In this document: positions 1-10,404 of the stretch, piece by piece
How positions within the stretch are numbered: the stretch's first letter is position 1
Layout of the letters: each line of letters begins with the position of its first letter
Origin: Planoprotostelium fungivorum
Taxonomy: Eukaryota > Evosea > Variosea > Cavosteliida > Cavosteliaceae
Length of the DNA stretch: 64,000 bases
NCBI GenBank assembly: GCA_003024175.1
Contig: MDYQ01000040.1
Coordinates: 62,001-126,000 of the forward strand
Direction: 5' to 3'
Program-made: the position numbers and the translations under genes
The notes under the pieces: model-generated
The model's input: only the letters and a program-made list of their open reading frames with translations
Told to the model about the DNA's origin: nothing
Database searches by the model: none

Positions 1-375
1 ATGGTGATCTGATGGATGCCACACAGTTCCAGAAAAAGAGACGACGGATCAGATGAGATTATCCAGGAGGTCACAATACTTGACCGGCAACTCGGCCGAG
101 ACTTTACAAGCTGCTCTCAACTCTAAGTCCAGCCCCAGATCCTCTTACGCCACAAAGTCCTTCTCCTTCAATCAAGTCCCAAACACGGTGATTAAAATCA
201 AAAAAATCCTCTCTCTTCCATAGGAAGGAGGAACACAGACAGAAGAAGGGACTGAAGAGCCATTCAGATGCCAAAGATGAAGCCCAACCAAGAGAACGAA
301 CTCAAGGGCAAGATCGAATCGTTCATCACGGAGAGGAGGAAGAGGGAGTCATTGCAAAAGCCTCTTCAGGACTAA
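1..375 (+). CDS. 3' end of an unidentified gene (partial)
   Basis: An open segment from about 29 to 187 reads as a basic, Ser/Thr-rich stretch (for example RRSQYLTGNSAETLQAAL). It ends at a GT splice donor at 188. Two acceptors are possible. Splicing to 267 gives a charged terminus (MPKMKPNQENELKGK...) that stops with TAA at 373-375. Splicing to the TAG at 221-223 gives a shorter terminus ending at 278-280. I favour the first because its composition looks more like protein. The 5' end lies outside the window and no family was recognised. The gene converges on the selenoprotein M gene, whose poly(A) signal lies about 115 bp away. Confidence 0.45.
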
Positions 376-494
376 GAGTCTATAATGTTTGGAGACGGGA
401 TGAGAGGACATTCTTAAAGTAATGGTGTGGCAGATGAGAGAGGATGAGAACATGTAAATGAAGATCACATGATGCTCACGCGTGAAAACTTTAT

Positions 495-555
495 TTCACT
501 CTCAGATAGACATCACCACTCGGGCTTCGATGTCATTCTTCATCAGCGTGCATCA
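495..555 (-). promoter_or_regulatory. Candidate SECIS element in the selenoprotein M 3' UTR
   Basis: Read on the minus strand, the 3' UTR contains ATGA (543-540), then 12 nt, then AAG (527-525) in an apical loop, and GA (503-502) closing the quartet on the 3' side. The stem between quartet and loop pairs AGA..GACATC with GATGTC..TCT, leaving two mismatches. The ATGA / AA(R) / GA layout with an 11-13 nt spacing is the eukaryotic SECIS signature. CC and GG inside the loop could form the extra short helix of type 2 SECIS. Pairing below the quartet (CAC with GTG) is weak. An AATAAA poly(A) signal follows at 495-490. Structure was judged by eye only. Confidence 0.75.
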
Positions 556-578
556 TGTTCCTCTATCTTACAGACATT

Positions 579-1113
579 CTATAGATTCGTGTGCTTTACG
601 AATCCCCTCTCCTGTAAAAGCTTGTGAAGTCCAGCTTGATCGTATTTGGCCAGATCAAGTCGTTCGATCTCCTTCTCTTCAGAGTTATAGAAGGCGATCT
701 CTGGATTGTGACCGGGTATCCATTTAACGGTTACTTCTGGAGCGCTGCATGAGAGTCAATACATTACACGATCCATTTGATGGGCACTCACTACACTTTG
801 ATCTCATTCAATAAGAAATCTTTCACTTTTGGGAGAGCGTTCAATCTTCATCTGTTGCAAGACTGTCTATCGTCAATACGATGTCATATCATCACCTTCG
901 ACCTACCTCTACAGCAGCTCGAACCGGTTTGTTTGGATCGTTCTTTACAGCTGCTTCCTCGACATGTGGTCTCTCCTCTACTGCATTTTCATCTTTCGAT
1001 GGAATCCTTGCTGCGGGTACTTTTTCCGCTGGTATTGATCTCGTCAGACTCTGCTGAACGAAGAAGAGGCTGATCACTGTGGCCGCGACCAACAGCAGGT
1101 TCCTCCCTCTCAT
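579..1113 (-). CDS. SELENOM: Selenoprotein M homolog with in-frame TGA (Sec)
   Basis: Three exons (1113-907, 862-792, 744-579) give 147 residues, close to the 145 of human SELENOM. Residues 1-26 form a signal peptide (LLLVAATVISLFFV), pointing to the ER lumen. Exon 2 begins SCNR followed by TGA at 850-848, and the frame stays open afterwards (RLNALPKVKDFL). This aligns with VETCGGU-QLN of SELENOM, so the TGA sits exactly at selenocysteine of the CxxU redox motif. Exon 3 (VKWIPGHNPEIAFY, then LHKLLQERGF) matches the rest of the thioredoxin-like Sep15/SelM domain. The cysteine-rich domain of Sep15 is absent, which supports SelM. The stop is TAG at 581-579, and a SECIS candidate lies just downstream. 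SelM-family proteins are ER thiol-disulfide oxidoreductases; that role here is inferred from family. Confidence 0.88.
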
Positions 1114-1233
1114 CCGGTCGCTGTGATGCGATGTGAAGGTCTATCGAAAATAATTACATCTACAAGTAATCTCGACCATTTTATCAGGCATCTTGCATCA
1201 CGATGCGATAACAGCCACAGATCCCCTTTCTCA

Positions 1234-2144
1234 TCACATGAAGTCATCTTCCAGTTCTTGATAAGTCTTTTGTGTCTCTCGGTTGGATGTCATGTTCTCG
1301 CTGACCATGATCGAATCGTAGCTCTCCATCTCTTTCTTCTTCGCCGCTTCTTCCAATTTGTATTTCTCTTGATCTCTCTGCATCGGGTCATTCTCGCATC
1401 ACGATCATCTCCACACCATGTCTGCATTGGACTTCTTCTGTTTCTCTCTGATCTCTCGATCTCTCTGCGCCCTCTGTCCTATTCGAATTCAGCACAGTCA
1501 TGTTACATCGGACGTCGATCGACATCGCTCACCGGCGAGATCAGGATAGCTCTCTTTCTTCGTTTTATTCAAACGATTGACGATCTCATTCTTTCTCTTA
1601 TCGATCTTGTATTTTCGTACTTCATTCTGTTGATGAAATGCAACCTGGATGATTTAGGACATTAAGATGATGATTCACAATGCACCTGACCGACGTCCAT
1701 GGCGCCCGTTTTCTTCAAGTTAGCCCATGGAGTGTAAACGATGGTGATATTGTTCTCTTTGTTACCTGCATGGTATGTTAACATGGATCAACATTGAGAA
1801 ATATTTACCATCGATACTGTTTGCCTTCACAAGTTGGCAACAGTCTTCTAAAACGGAAGCTGGTATACCTTCAATAGTCTGGTTCTACATGATCATCAGT
1901 TAGCTGACTTGAAAGAACATGTGATATATGATTACCTCGTCTAGACGCAGGTAAACGTGAGCAGAAGAGAATTTATCCACGTGAAACCAGATGTCCTCTG
2001 GAAAACCGTATTTGATCAAATCCTCATTCTCAACCTTGTCCTTTCCCATGTAGATTGGCCATGATTTACCAGTTGAATCTAATTATCTCAGAATCGAGTC
2101 AGATTGTATGATGTCCTACCTACGGAAGTGAAATATAAGACCAT
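1234..2144 (-). CDS. CCDC25: CCDC25 homolog (NFACT-R/DUF814 family)
   Basis: Seven or more short exons encode a protein that follows human CCDC25 almost end to end. It starts MVLYFTS, continues with [20 protein letters not shown] and [17 protein letters not shown], then [17 protein letters not shown] and MDVGQVAFH, and ends in a charged coiled-coil tail ([13 protein letters not shown] ... [13 protein letters not shown]). Exon bounds I could place are 2144-2120, 2078-1936, 1884-1809, 1765-1686, 1644-1533 and from 1478, with stop TGA at 1236-1234. The first exon holds only eight codons. Members carry the NFACT-R fold; human CCDC25 has been reported as a sensor of extracellular DNA, but a role here cannot be inferred. 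It is 120 bp upstream of, and co-oriented with, the selenoprotein gene. Confidence 0.9.
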
Positions 2145-2329
2145 ATCGTCTCTGTGTGCGAAAGATGCGATGTGATGTGGTGTGTGCGAATAAAAACATT
2201 CAAGAAATATACGCCGCATTTTCTTTCATGTCTGCTCATGGTGTGCGACCGTAGATCCTGGTTGATAGTCCATGTTACACCTTTAAGATGACAACTGGTT
2301 GAGAACATTTATCAAGGAATCACTGGATC

Positions 2330-5300
2330 TCATTTGCACGCAGAAGCGTAATGATCCTCATCGCTCTTCAACTCTTCAGCTCTCGAAGAGATCTGGGTGT
2401 ACGTCTCTTGGTTGTGAGAGATGATGTTGTTCGTGTTGTCGTAGCGGGCCGTTGGATCTTCCATGTCTGGGACAGAACTCCAGGTGGGTTCGAATTCTTC
2501 CACCTTGGTCGTGTTGGTGATTCTCTCGCAGATCTGAGGGAAGAGAGGTCGCTGAGAGGGTTCTTCTTCCCAGCAATCTATCGTTGCTTTAGAATCGAGG
2601 TATGTGACTACGATGATGAAGATGATGATGGTGGATGGTTCAGATGATGATGAAGAGCTGAAATATACGGAATCGATAGCGATGCACCTCTTATGAGAAT
2701 TTCTAACCATGGCTCGATTCCCTCTGGAATTTCCATCCTCTCTTTGTGAGTGATCACCTTCAGCGCCGCCTCCATACTGTACGTTCTCAGACTCCTACAC
2801 ATTGTTACGACTCACGGTGTGAGATCAGTCCATGGGTCTTGTTCTGTCAGTATCTCCCACACTGTCACTCTGTCCCCTCTCAGCTACACGCAGACGATGT
2901 TGCGAATCACCCGAAAGAGAAGACGTCAGTTGCTTGTGAGTAGATGCGATCTCTCATGGCCTCAGGTGCCATCCACTTCAGTGGTCCCACGCTGTTTTGT
3001 GTCTGTGCGGCCTGTCACGTCGATGAGTTTCTCATTCACGTGTGTGGGTGATGATTACCGTATCCACAGTCTGAGTCTCTCTCGATAACCCAAAATCGCT
3101 GACCTATCATCTGTCAGAATCGGATTGCAATGGGTGATCTGATGTTATGAGATCGGTGCATCGATTACCTTCGCCTCTAAGAACTTCGACAACAGAATGT
3201 TTCTGGCCGCCAGCTGTGTCAACGTCATCAGATGATACACAAAGGATGACTCACATCTCTGTGTATGACCTTCTCTTGATGCAGATGATACATTCCCAGT
3301 GCTGTACTCGATGTCACTCTGGTTACAACATTGAAAGAGACACACCTATGCCGTGTATCCATCTGTACTTCTGTTCGATAGGTACATCGTTCTTTGTCAT
3401 ATAGTCTATTACCTATCAATCCCTTTATCGTAAATATATAACTCACTTAACATAGAGCCACCCTCGCAGTACTCCCTGTCGAAAAACATTAACATCACAT
3501 CATACAATGCTATCAGCTCATCATCATCCACTCACGTGATCTGTACACGTGTCAGCTCTCGTCTCATCGCATCCATCACATCTCACCAGAGATAGTGGGT
3601 CAGGCGGAAACGTCACTGCCATGCTGTGTCTCTGTCAGTCTCGCTCTCTCTTCTCCTTCTTTTTCTCACAATAACACTACGTTCTGTCTCGCTATCAGCT
3701 ACGTCACATCAACGACGACTCACAGGATGAGGTCTGAGTCTCTGAAGCAGCGCAACTTCTCCCTGTATATGGTCAGAGAGATGGAATGTAATGAATTCTT
3801 GTGTACCATGAAGTCAATCAGCTGTGCTTGCGTCACGTGCTCGGCTCTGATCTGCGATTTGGATCAGATCACGCATACTTTTGATAGACACCTGTTTGAC
3901 GGCAACATCCAAGCTTCTCCACACAGCTTTGTACACGATACCGAACGCACCTACTCTCTGTCATCCTCTCCCTCATTTCTCCTTCTCACCGCTTCCTATC
4001 TCTCTCATGTCCTTCAGGTCAGAAAATGGTGTCTGTCGTCGTTCAGCTCATTCAACTCACTTCCGTCCATTTCCACTCACGATGGAGCTCTTTGCATCTC
4101 CCAAGTTGATGCTCTTCAGATCGATCATCGCCAGCTGGTTCTGCCACACGCTCCTTGTTCTGCGTGACTTGACGTATACAAACCCAGCGACGATGACAGC
4201 GATGATGATGAGACAGGCGACACCCACAACAACACCGATGATGAGACCAGTGTTACTGTTTCCATCAGACATTGGCGCATTTGTAATCTGATCATCCGAT
4301 TAGAAGAACAACACATGTGACGTCACATACCTCATCAGAGGGGTTGATGATGGCAGGTGACAATACCTATCATTTCATTCGTCAGATTCATTTGGAAAGT
4401 GGTAATCAGCCGGGAACAGATCGGATGATATCTCACGTTATAAGCACCAATGTTGTTTCCGGTTTGTGCAAGAGAAGAGATGATCGCTGCTCTTCTCATC
4501 GCCGTTCCATCTATTGATCCTTCTTCTGCTGGACTGATCTGCACGTTGGCTATCACACTGCTACCATCAGTCATCATCTTCATTCTTTCATCGCATCACC
4601 TTCCAGATGTGACAGACACGATCGACAGTCGACTCAGCGATGTGTTCGATGCGGCTGACAGTGACAGCAAGAAGAGAGACTGATTGAAGGTGGACACCTG
4701 ACCTTCCACTCTGATCTGTACAATGACTGCACTGTCGTTCTTGCTCGTTGTACATCTATTGTCCTCGTTATCTCATTTCATTCGTAATGCTTGACGTCGA
4801 GTGAGATGTACTCACACTGCCCCACAAAAGGAAATCGACTGTGTCGCTACTGGGCATTCAAACTCGTTGCTGCTCATGTCACATTGCTGCAGTGATGACG
4901 GGAGGCTCGCGATGGCCATGTTATCACTGAGATGATTGTCACTGACGTCAAAGAAGGAGAGAGAAGAGAGTTTGGAAAGAGATGGAAGGGAACCGTTCAA
5001 CTCATTCGATCCCATCTGAAAGACCTGGTTTGAGATGAATCGTCGTTGATAGAGATGATAGATCATGTGCACCTCTAACTTAGAAAGAGCTGATAGGGAA
5101 GGGATGCTGCCAGAGATGTGATTGTATGATACATCGATGGTCCGCAACTTGAGTTTCTGCGATATGTCTGGTAACGGTCCTACCATCCTACTTCAGTTCT
5201 TGATTCATCAACGATAATCCAGATGCTCACCTGAGAAGGAATTGTAACTCAAATTAAGATAAGTCACAGATACCAATCCGTCAATCACCGTTGCCTCTCC

Positions 5301-8300
5301 ACTGAATCCATTCGAACTGCTCTGCTTCAATCATCCATTCGCTTTCCATTATTCTCACCTCAGATCAATCTCGCTGAGATCAGCAGAGAAGGCTGACACG
5401 TTTCCAGTCATGTTGTTGTTGTTGACATACAGCTTTGTCAGCACTCTCATCTTGTACATCGACACTGGTATCTGTCCATACATTCTGTCTTCTTGTCAGC
5501 TCGTTCGTCTGAGGTGATGATCAGTCACCTGTTGTGAGAGACGTCAAAAGACTCGAGTCTGGACAGACTGTCGATGTTGTCAGGTACAGATGCTTGTATA
5601 TTGTTGTTCGACAAGTTCAGCATCTGATGCGATGTCAGCCAAAAGAGTATCGATGTATTATGACATCACCTGAAGCTGACTGAGTCGAAACAGGAAAGAC
5701 AGGTCATCTGTGTACAGTCCGTTCGATCCCAAGTTGAGCTGTGTCAGCTGCACAAGATTACCCAGTGATTTGGGTATCTGTCTTTGCCTTCAGTCTCACG
5801 TCACGTACATGAGAAGGCACAATACAATAGACACGCAAATATTTGACATCACCTCAGATGACAGTTGATTACCCTCTAATAATAGTAATCTCAGCTGCGT
5901 CAACTGACCCAGTGTGGGTGGTATCGGTCCTATCAGCTCGTTGCCTGACAGGTCTAGCTCACTCAAGAACGGAAAGCTGCAACAGTCAGCTCTCGCTGTC
6001 AATGTGATGAAAACAAAGATGACTGACTTGTCACGAGTGAACAGAGTCAGCAGGTAGCCTCTCAGCTTGTTGTACCCGATGTTGCACGTCACCATCGTAG
6101 GGTACTGCTTTCCAAATCCTGCTAGCGCTTTCTCCGGTACCTGATCTCGTTATCACACATCATCGCTGTGATCACTCACATAGCTGTCCACAAACTGATT
6201 GTAAGAAGCGTCAAAGTAGACGAGAGAGGGCGGCAGTTGGAACAATATTTTACCCGTGAATGCATTGTGTGACAGATCGAGATAGATTAACACATTATTG
6301 GAAGGCGAGACACTCTGATCGTCAAATACGTCACCCGTAAACTGATTGTTCGACAGATCCAGCTGATGACGTCATGTTATGTCACCACATCGATGCAGCT
6401 CACCCGCTTGATGTTCCGACTATTACCCAGCCATGAGACCTTTCCAGTCAAATTATTGTTGCTGAGCAATAGAGTCTGTAAATCGACGAGGTCATAGAGA
6501 GTCTGTGCATCACCAGATAATTGATTCGATGAGAGATCTAACGTTATGAGGCCTGATGATAGTCAATCGTTATGTCGTGACGTACTGTACGTACCGTACA
6601 AGAAGTCCATATCATCTGGAATCGGTCCACTGAATGAGTTATCAGCCATTTTGAGTGTGATCATGGGAGGGTAGGTGAGACTGTATGGTATCTGCTCGCG
6701 TCAATTTGTTCTATCAATTGTTGTACTTCACACCTCTCCGCTGAAGTTGTTGCCGCTGATGATGAAAGTCTGCAAAGATGTCATGCTTTCAAAGACATCA
6801 GGTAACTACAGCATGTGTCAGAATGATGCAGCTGTGATGAGATGACATTCACCTGTCCGCTCAACTGATTGTTGCTCAGATCGAGCAACTTCAACGCTGT
6901 GTTGTTGCCTATTGATGCGGGTAGCTCTCCCGAGAATGAATTGCCTGTCACATTCGTCATTGTAGGTCATGAAGGTCGCCTCACCTCCCAATCTCAGCTG
7001 TTGGATATCGTTGTAGAAGGATGGCAGGATACCATTCAACTGGTTGAATTCTGCTTATCGATCAGCACAGATACATGAAAGAAAAGGATGCACACCCAGA
7101 TTCAGCTGCTTGACTGCAAACGTATCGCTCAACTCTTGACTGATCGTTCCACTCAGCTTGTTCTTCGACTATCTCTCCGTTAGCTCACGTCTGACATCAC
7201 CTATCACAGTCTATATGATATGTAGACTGTACATCACCAGATCCAGGACGTCTAAGTGGACTGTGTTTGGAGGAAAAGGAATGGGACCAGAGAAAGAATT
7301 GAAGGAGAGATCCAGAGAGGACATGGATTGGAGTTCGAATAGCCAAGAGGGAATCTATCCTCCATCATCAGACGGATGTTGATATCAAATGATAAGAACG
7401 ATGTGGATGATAGAAGGAAGACATGGAGGAACTGATAAGATGTAATCAAAGATCACATTTCCAGATAAAGCGTTATCAGATAAGACGAGAGTTTGGAGTT
7501 GGGTCAGATTGATGAAAGACTGAGGTATCTGTCCTGTACTCTCTGTCATTCACAGAACACGGGAAGTATCGAAGGTCACCCGTCAGCCTGTTATCCCCCA
7601 AGTTCAGCTTCTGTAATGGCAGTAGACTGAGCTCTGACGGTATCTCTCCCTCCATGTCGTTCGCAACTGTGTACAACGTCAGTCTTATCCCTTCACGTGA
7701 TGTGTACTGACAGATGTTGAAGCTAGTGAGCTGAGTGAAGGCCGAAAAGTTCTTTGGTAGTTCTCCGTAGAATCGATTGGCGATGACTGAAAACTGTTTT
7801 GGATGAGATTGATCATCCACGCTAAGTTCACCGTCTGTAAATAGATGCTATTCTCGATGATAGGGAATGGAGATTGGATGCTGTTCAGATCGGCCGTGAA
7901 CGTATAGAGATGGACGAGTCGGCTCAGATCGTGTGGCATCGATGTGAAGTGGTTGTAGGATACATCGATGGTCATCAATTGAGTACAAGTGGTCAGACCG
8001 TCAGAGATGGGACCTGGACTCATCAGAGCCGTTCCATCATCATCATCATCATCTTGTCCATTATCATGATGGATCTCACCTGTCAGAGAATTATAGGACA
8101 CGTCAATGTTCTGGAGTCGAGGATTGAAGATTCCACTAGGAACGGTTCCCGTCAGACTGAATGATGTCAGATGACGTCAGATGACGTCATCACTCACCGG
8201 TTCGACTTGACCTGGAATGTCAAGAGGGGCAGATCACCCATGGAAGAAGGAATGATTCCTTCTAAATCTGCTTCTGAGAGAAGGTTAAAAAATGGAGGGA

Positions 8301-9441
8301 GTGGGAATCGAAACGTGGCTCACCCTTGGCAGTGAAATATGCGATGGCCATACCGGTGTAGTTACACGCTGGTAAAGAATCGAAATCATTGAAAGAGATA
8401 TCGATGTACTGCGGACCATCAGCGTCGAAAGATGATGTGAATTACCGTCAAACTCTTCATTCCACACATAAAGTCTAAAGGGCCATCCAATGCGTTCATG
8501 TCCAGCTCGAATGTCTGATCTCCATCAGCATCATCCATCATCTCATGTCATCTTCGTGTACTCACCTTCAGATTGGAGAGTTGAGCGAAAGAGCTGGGGA
8601 CAGAAGAGTTGAACTTGTTATTGCTGAGTCGAAGGGTAGTCAAGTTGGTCAGATCTCCGATGCAGGATGGGATGGGAGAGTCAAACAGACCGAACGACAA
8701 ATCTAAAGACTTGAGGAGTGAGAATGATGTCATCCGGATCAGATGGGGGTTTCACCCGCAACTTTTTGAGAGAACAGAACGAGGAAGAGATGGACGAGAA
8801 CGAATTGAAATTAAGGCTCAATGTTTGAAGATTAGGAAGTAGTCCAAAATTTTCAATCTGATCGATGTCAACGACATCAGGAAGGATTGAAGCTCACATC
8901 GCCGGTCATTTGACAAACTGACAACGAGACGTACACTAGGTTGGGGCAATTGGATAGAGAGGATGGAACTGTGCCAGTGATCGGGTTATCTATCTTTGCA
9001 TCAGCACATCAGATTAACAAAGTGGGATCACTTGATAGGATCAGGGTGTTTAAGAAAGGAAGATCAGCCCAAGGATCGCTGGGGAAGTCCCCGAAGAGGA
9101 AGTTCAAACGGAGATCGATGGTGATTACATTTCCTGTCTCACATTAGCACGGTGTCACCATTCGATTCTAACGGGTTGAAATCTATACCTTCATCATCGC
9201 ATCTGATTCCGTAAAAGGTGCAGACATCCGTTCCTGCCGTTGTAAACAAGAGTCATCAGTTATCTCAAAATATTCACCATTCCAACCAGTTTGGTTGAGC
9301 CAATCGTCACCTACATGTGGTGTCAGCTACGGAAGGACGTTGATGCTCACCATCGAGCTGATCATAGAAAGATCGAAGAGCGGACAGCTGATCAGCTGCG
9401 ACGATACATAATAACAGACAGAAGAGAGCCGAGCGCTTCAT
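2330..9441 (-). CDS. LRR receptor tyrosine kinase, array copy 1
   Basis: This is a multi-exon gene with about one intron per one or two LRRs. Start ATG 9441-9439 gives a signal peptide (FCLLLCIVAADQLSA), then a plant-like LRR N-cap (DWLNQTGWNG ... CTFYGIRCDDE, about 9190-9320). A long run of LRRs of the LxLxxNxLxGxIP type follows (about 4870-9120). Next come a Cys-containing cap (ECPVATQSISFC), a SEA-like region (about 4450-4760), a transmembrane helix (VACLIIIAVIVAGFVYV, about 4165-4230) and the kinase. The kinase shows a GAFGIVYKA loop, AVK, HRD (3254-3262) spliced to LAARNILL, DFG (3089-3097), PLKWMAPEA and DCWEEEPSQRP. AARN in the catalytic loop marks the tyrosine-kinase branch. Stop TGA is 2332-2330. 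Its C-terminal tail differs from copies 2 and 3, lacking their EREG-YSPVS motif. The ligand is unknown. Confidence 0.85.
5425..5723. repeat. Gene-conversion tract shared with copy 2 (13540-13838)
   Basis: About 299 bp of copy 1 match 13540-13838 of copy 2 (offset 8,115), including two introns. The bordering differences are at the TTGTT/GTCGTT step on the left and CGATCCC/TGACCCC on the right. Confidence 0.75.
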
Positions 9442-9574
9442 CCTTCTGATCAGTGAGCTTCTGCTTGGTGTTGCGACCAAACTCTCCACACATTCGGTTG
9501 CGAAGTTCCCCCTTCTTTTCAAAAAAAGATTTGGGGGATGAACGATTTCACTGTCCGCACCGTGCAGTATGAAA

Positions 9575-9584
9575 CCTTATATAG
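9575..9584 (-). promoter_or_regulatory. TATA-like box upstream of kinase copy 1
   Basis: CTATATAAGG on the minus strand, about 135 bp upstream of the copy 1 start codon. It is the only clear TATA-type sequence noticed upstream of the array genes, and copy 1 lacks the CACGTG-bearing block shared by copies 2-4. Function is inferred from position only. Confidence 0.4.
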
Positions 9585-9663
9585 ACACAGCATCGCGTTT
9601 AATACCTCTATGGTGCCCATAGATATCATTATTGAGCCCCATGAGAGAGAACGACGTATGGTG

Positions 9664-10371
9664 TTAAGGGAACGTGTTGTTTCTGAGGAATACAGTTGTG
9701 AAAGAAATGTTTATTGCTATGGAGTTCTCCACCGTGATGTCTATAAAAAATCTCCCTATATCTTCACCTCGCTGTGATGCACCAGGTTCAGAAGGTACTT
9801 CTTCCACGTCTCTTCGGGAGGCTGAGTGTCTCAATAAGTTGGCTAGATCTAGTACAAGTCCAACTCTTGTGGATCCCGGATTCTGAAGCGTACAGGAGAT
9901 TGAGACATATATATCAAATACTAACCGCGAGATGCTGAGCATAGAGACGATGGTCCGACGCCGTATCAGATAGGTGATGTGTGATTTGTGCGTTGATGTT
10001 GTATACTCTTTGGAAGATGCTTTGATTCACCTCCGATGAGAGCAGATGTTGAGTAATCTGAAGTGAGATGATACCATACCTTACCTCCTTTTGATCGATT
10101 CCTCTTTCCCAAATCTGCGTTGGTGATTGGTCTCACTCCTTCGCGCGATTGATGGGATCCTTTTATGTGACATCTTTCGATAAATGAGCTCCATACAACT
10201 GGAAAACTTGTCTGGGTCTGATTCAGGCTGCAGATGTTGCCAGTAATCCATGATGCCTGGCGATTCAATTACAACGGAACCACTCTCTATTTTCTCTTTC
10301 CCGCGGAGCAGGGAAGTTCCGCACCTACAACAATTGTTCTTCTGAAATGACACCAGGTCTGAACTCAACAC
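9664..10371 (-). CDS. Uncertain small gene between kinase copies 1 and 2
   Basis: Three minus-strand open segments with protein-like composition lie here: 10371-10081 (with a CCRCG cluster and MDYWQHLQPESDPDKFSS), about 10057-9918 (ITQHLLSSEVNQSIFQRVYN ... LYAQHLA), and about 9900-9664 (NPGSTRVGLVLDLANLLRHS). The second and third join well at a GTTAGT donor and TTCAG acceptor. I could not find a clean join between the first and second, so the start and exon structure are unresolved. No family was recognised. Similar segments were not seen in the other gaps of the array. It could be a real short gene or a decaying one. Confidence 0.35.
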
Positions 10372-10404
10372 ACGGCAACTGCAGTATAAATCTATTCTAT
10401 CACT

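Noticed and set aside
848-850. TGA in the selenoprotein M exon read as a normal stop or spliced away
   Set aside because: Splicing to CAACAG|ATG gives a short different tail with no homology, whereas reading through gives a full SelM match and a SECIS lies downstream.
1123-1665. 180-residue plus-strand open frame
   Set aside because: It is antisense to CCDC25 exons that match the family residue by residue; no domain in the plus frame.
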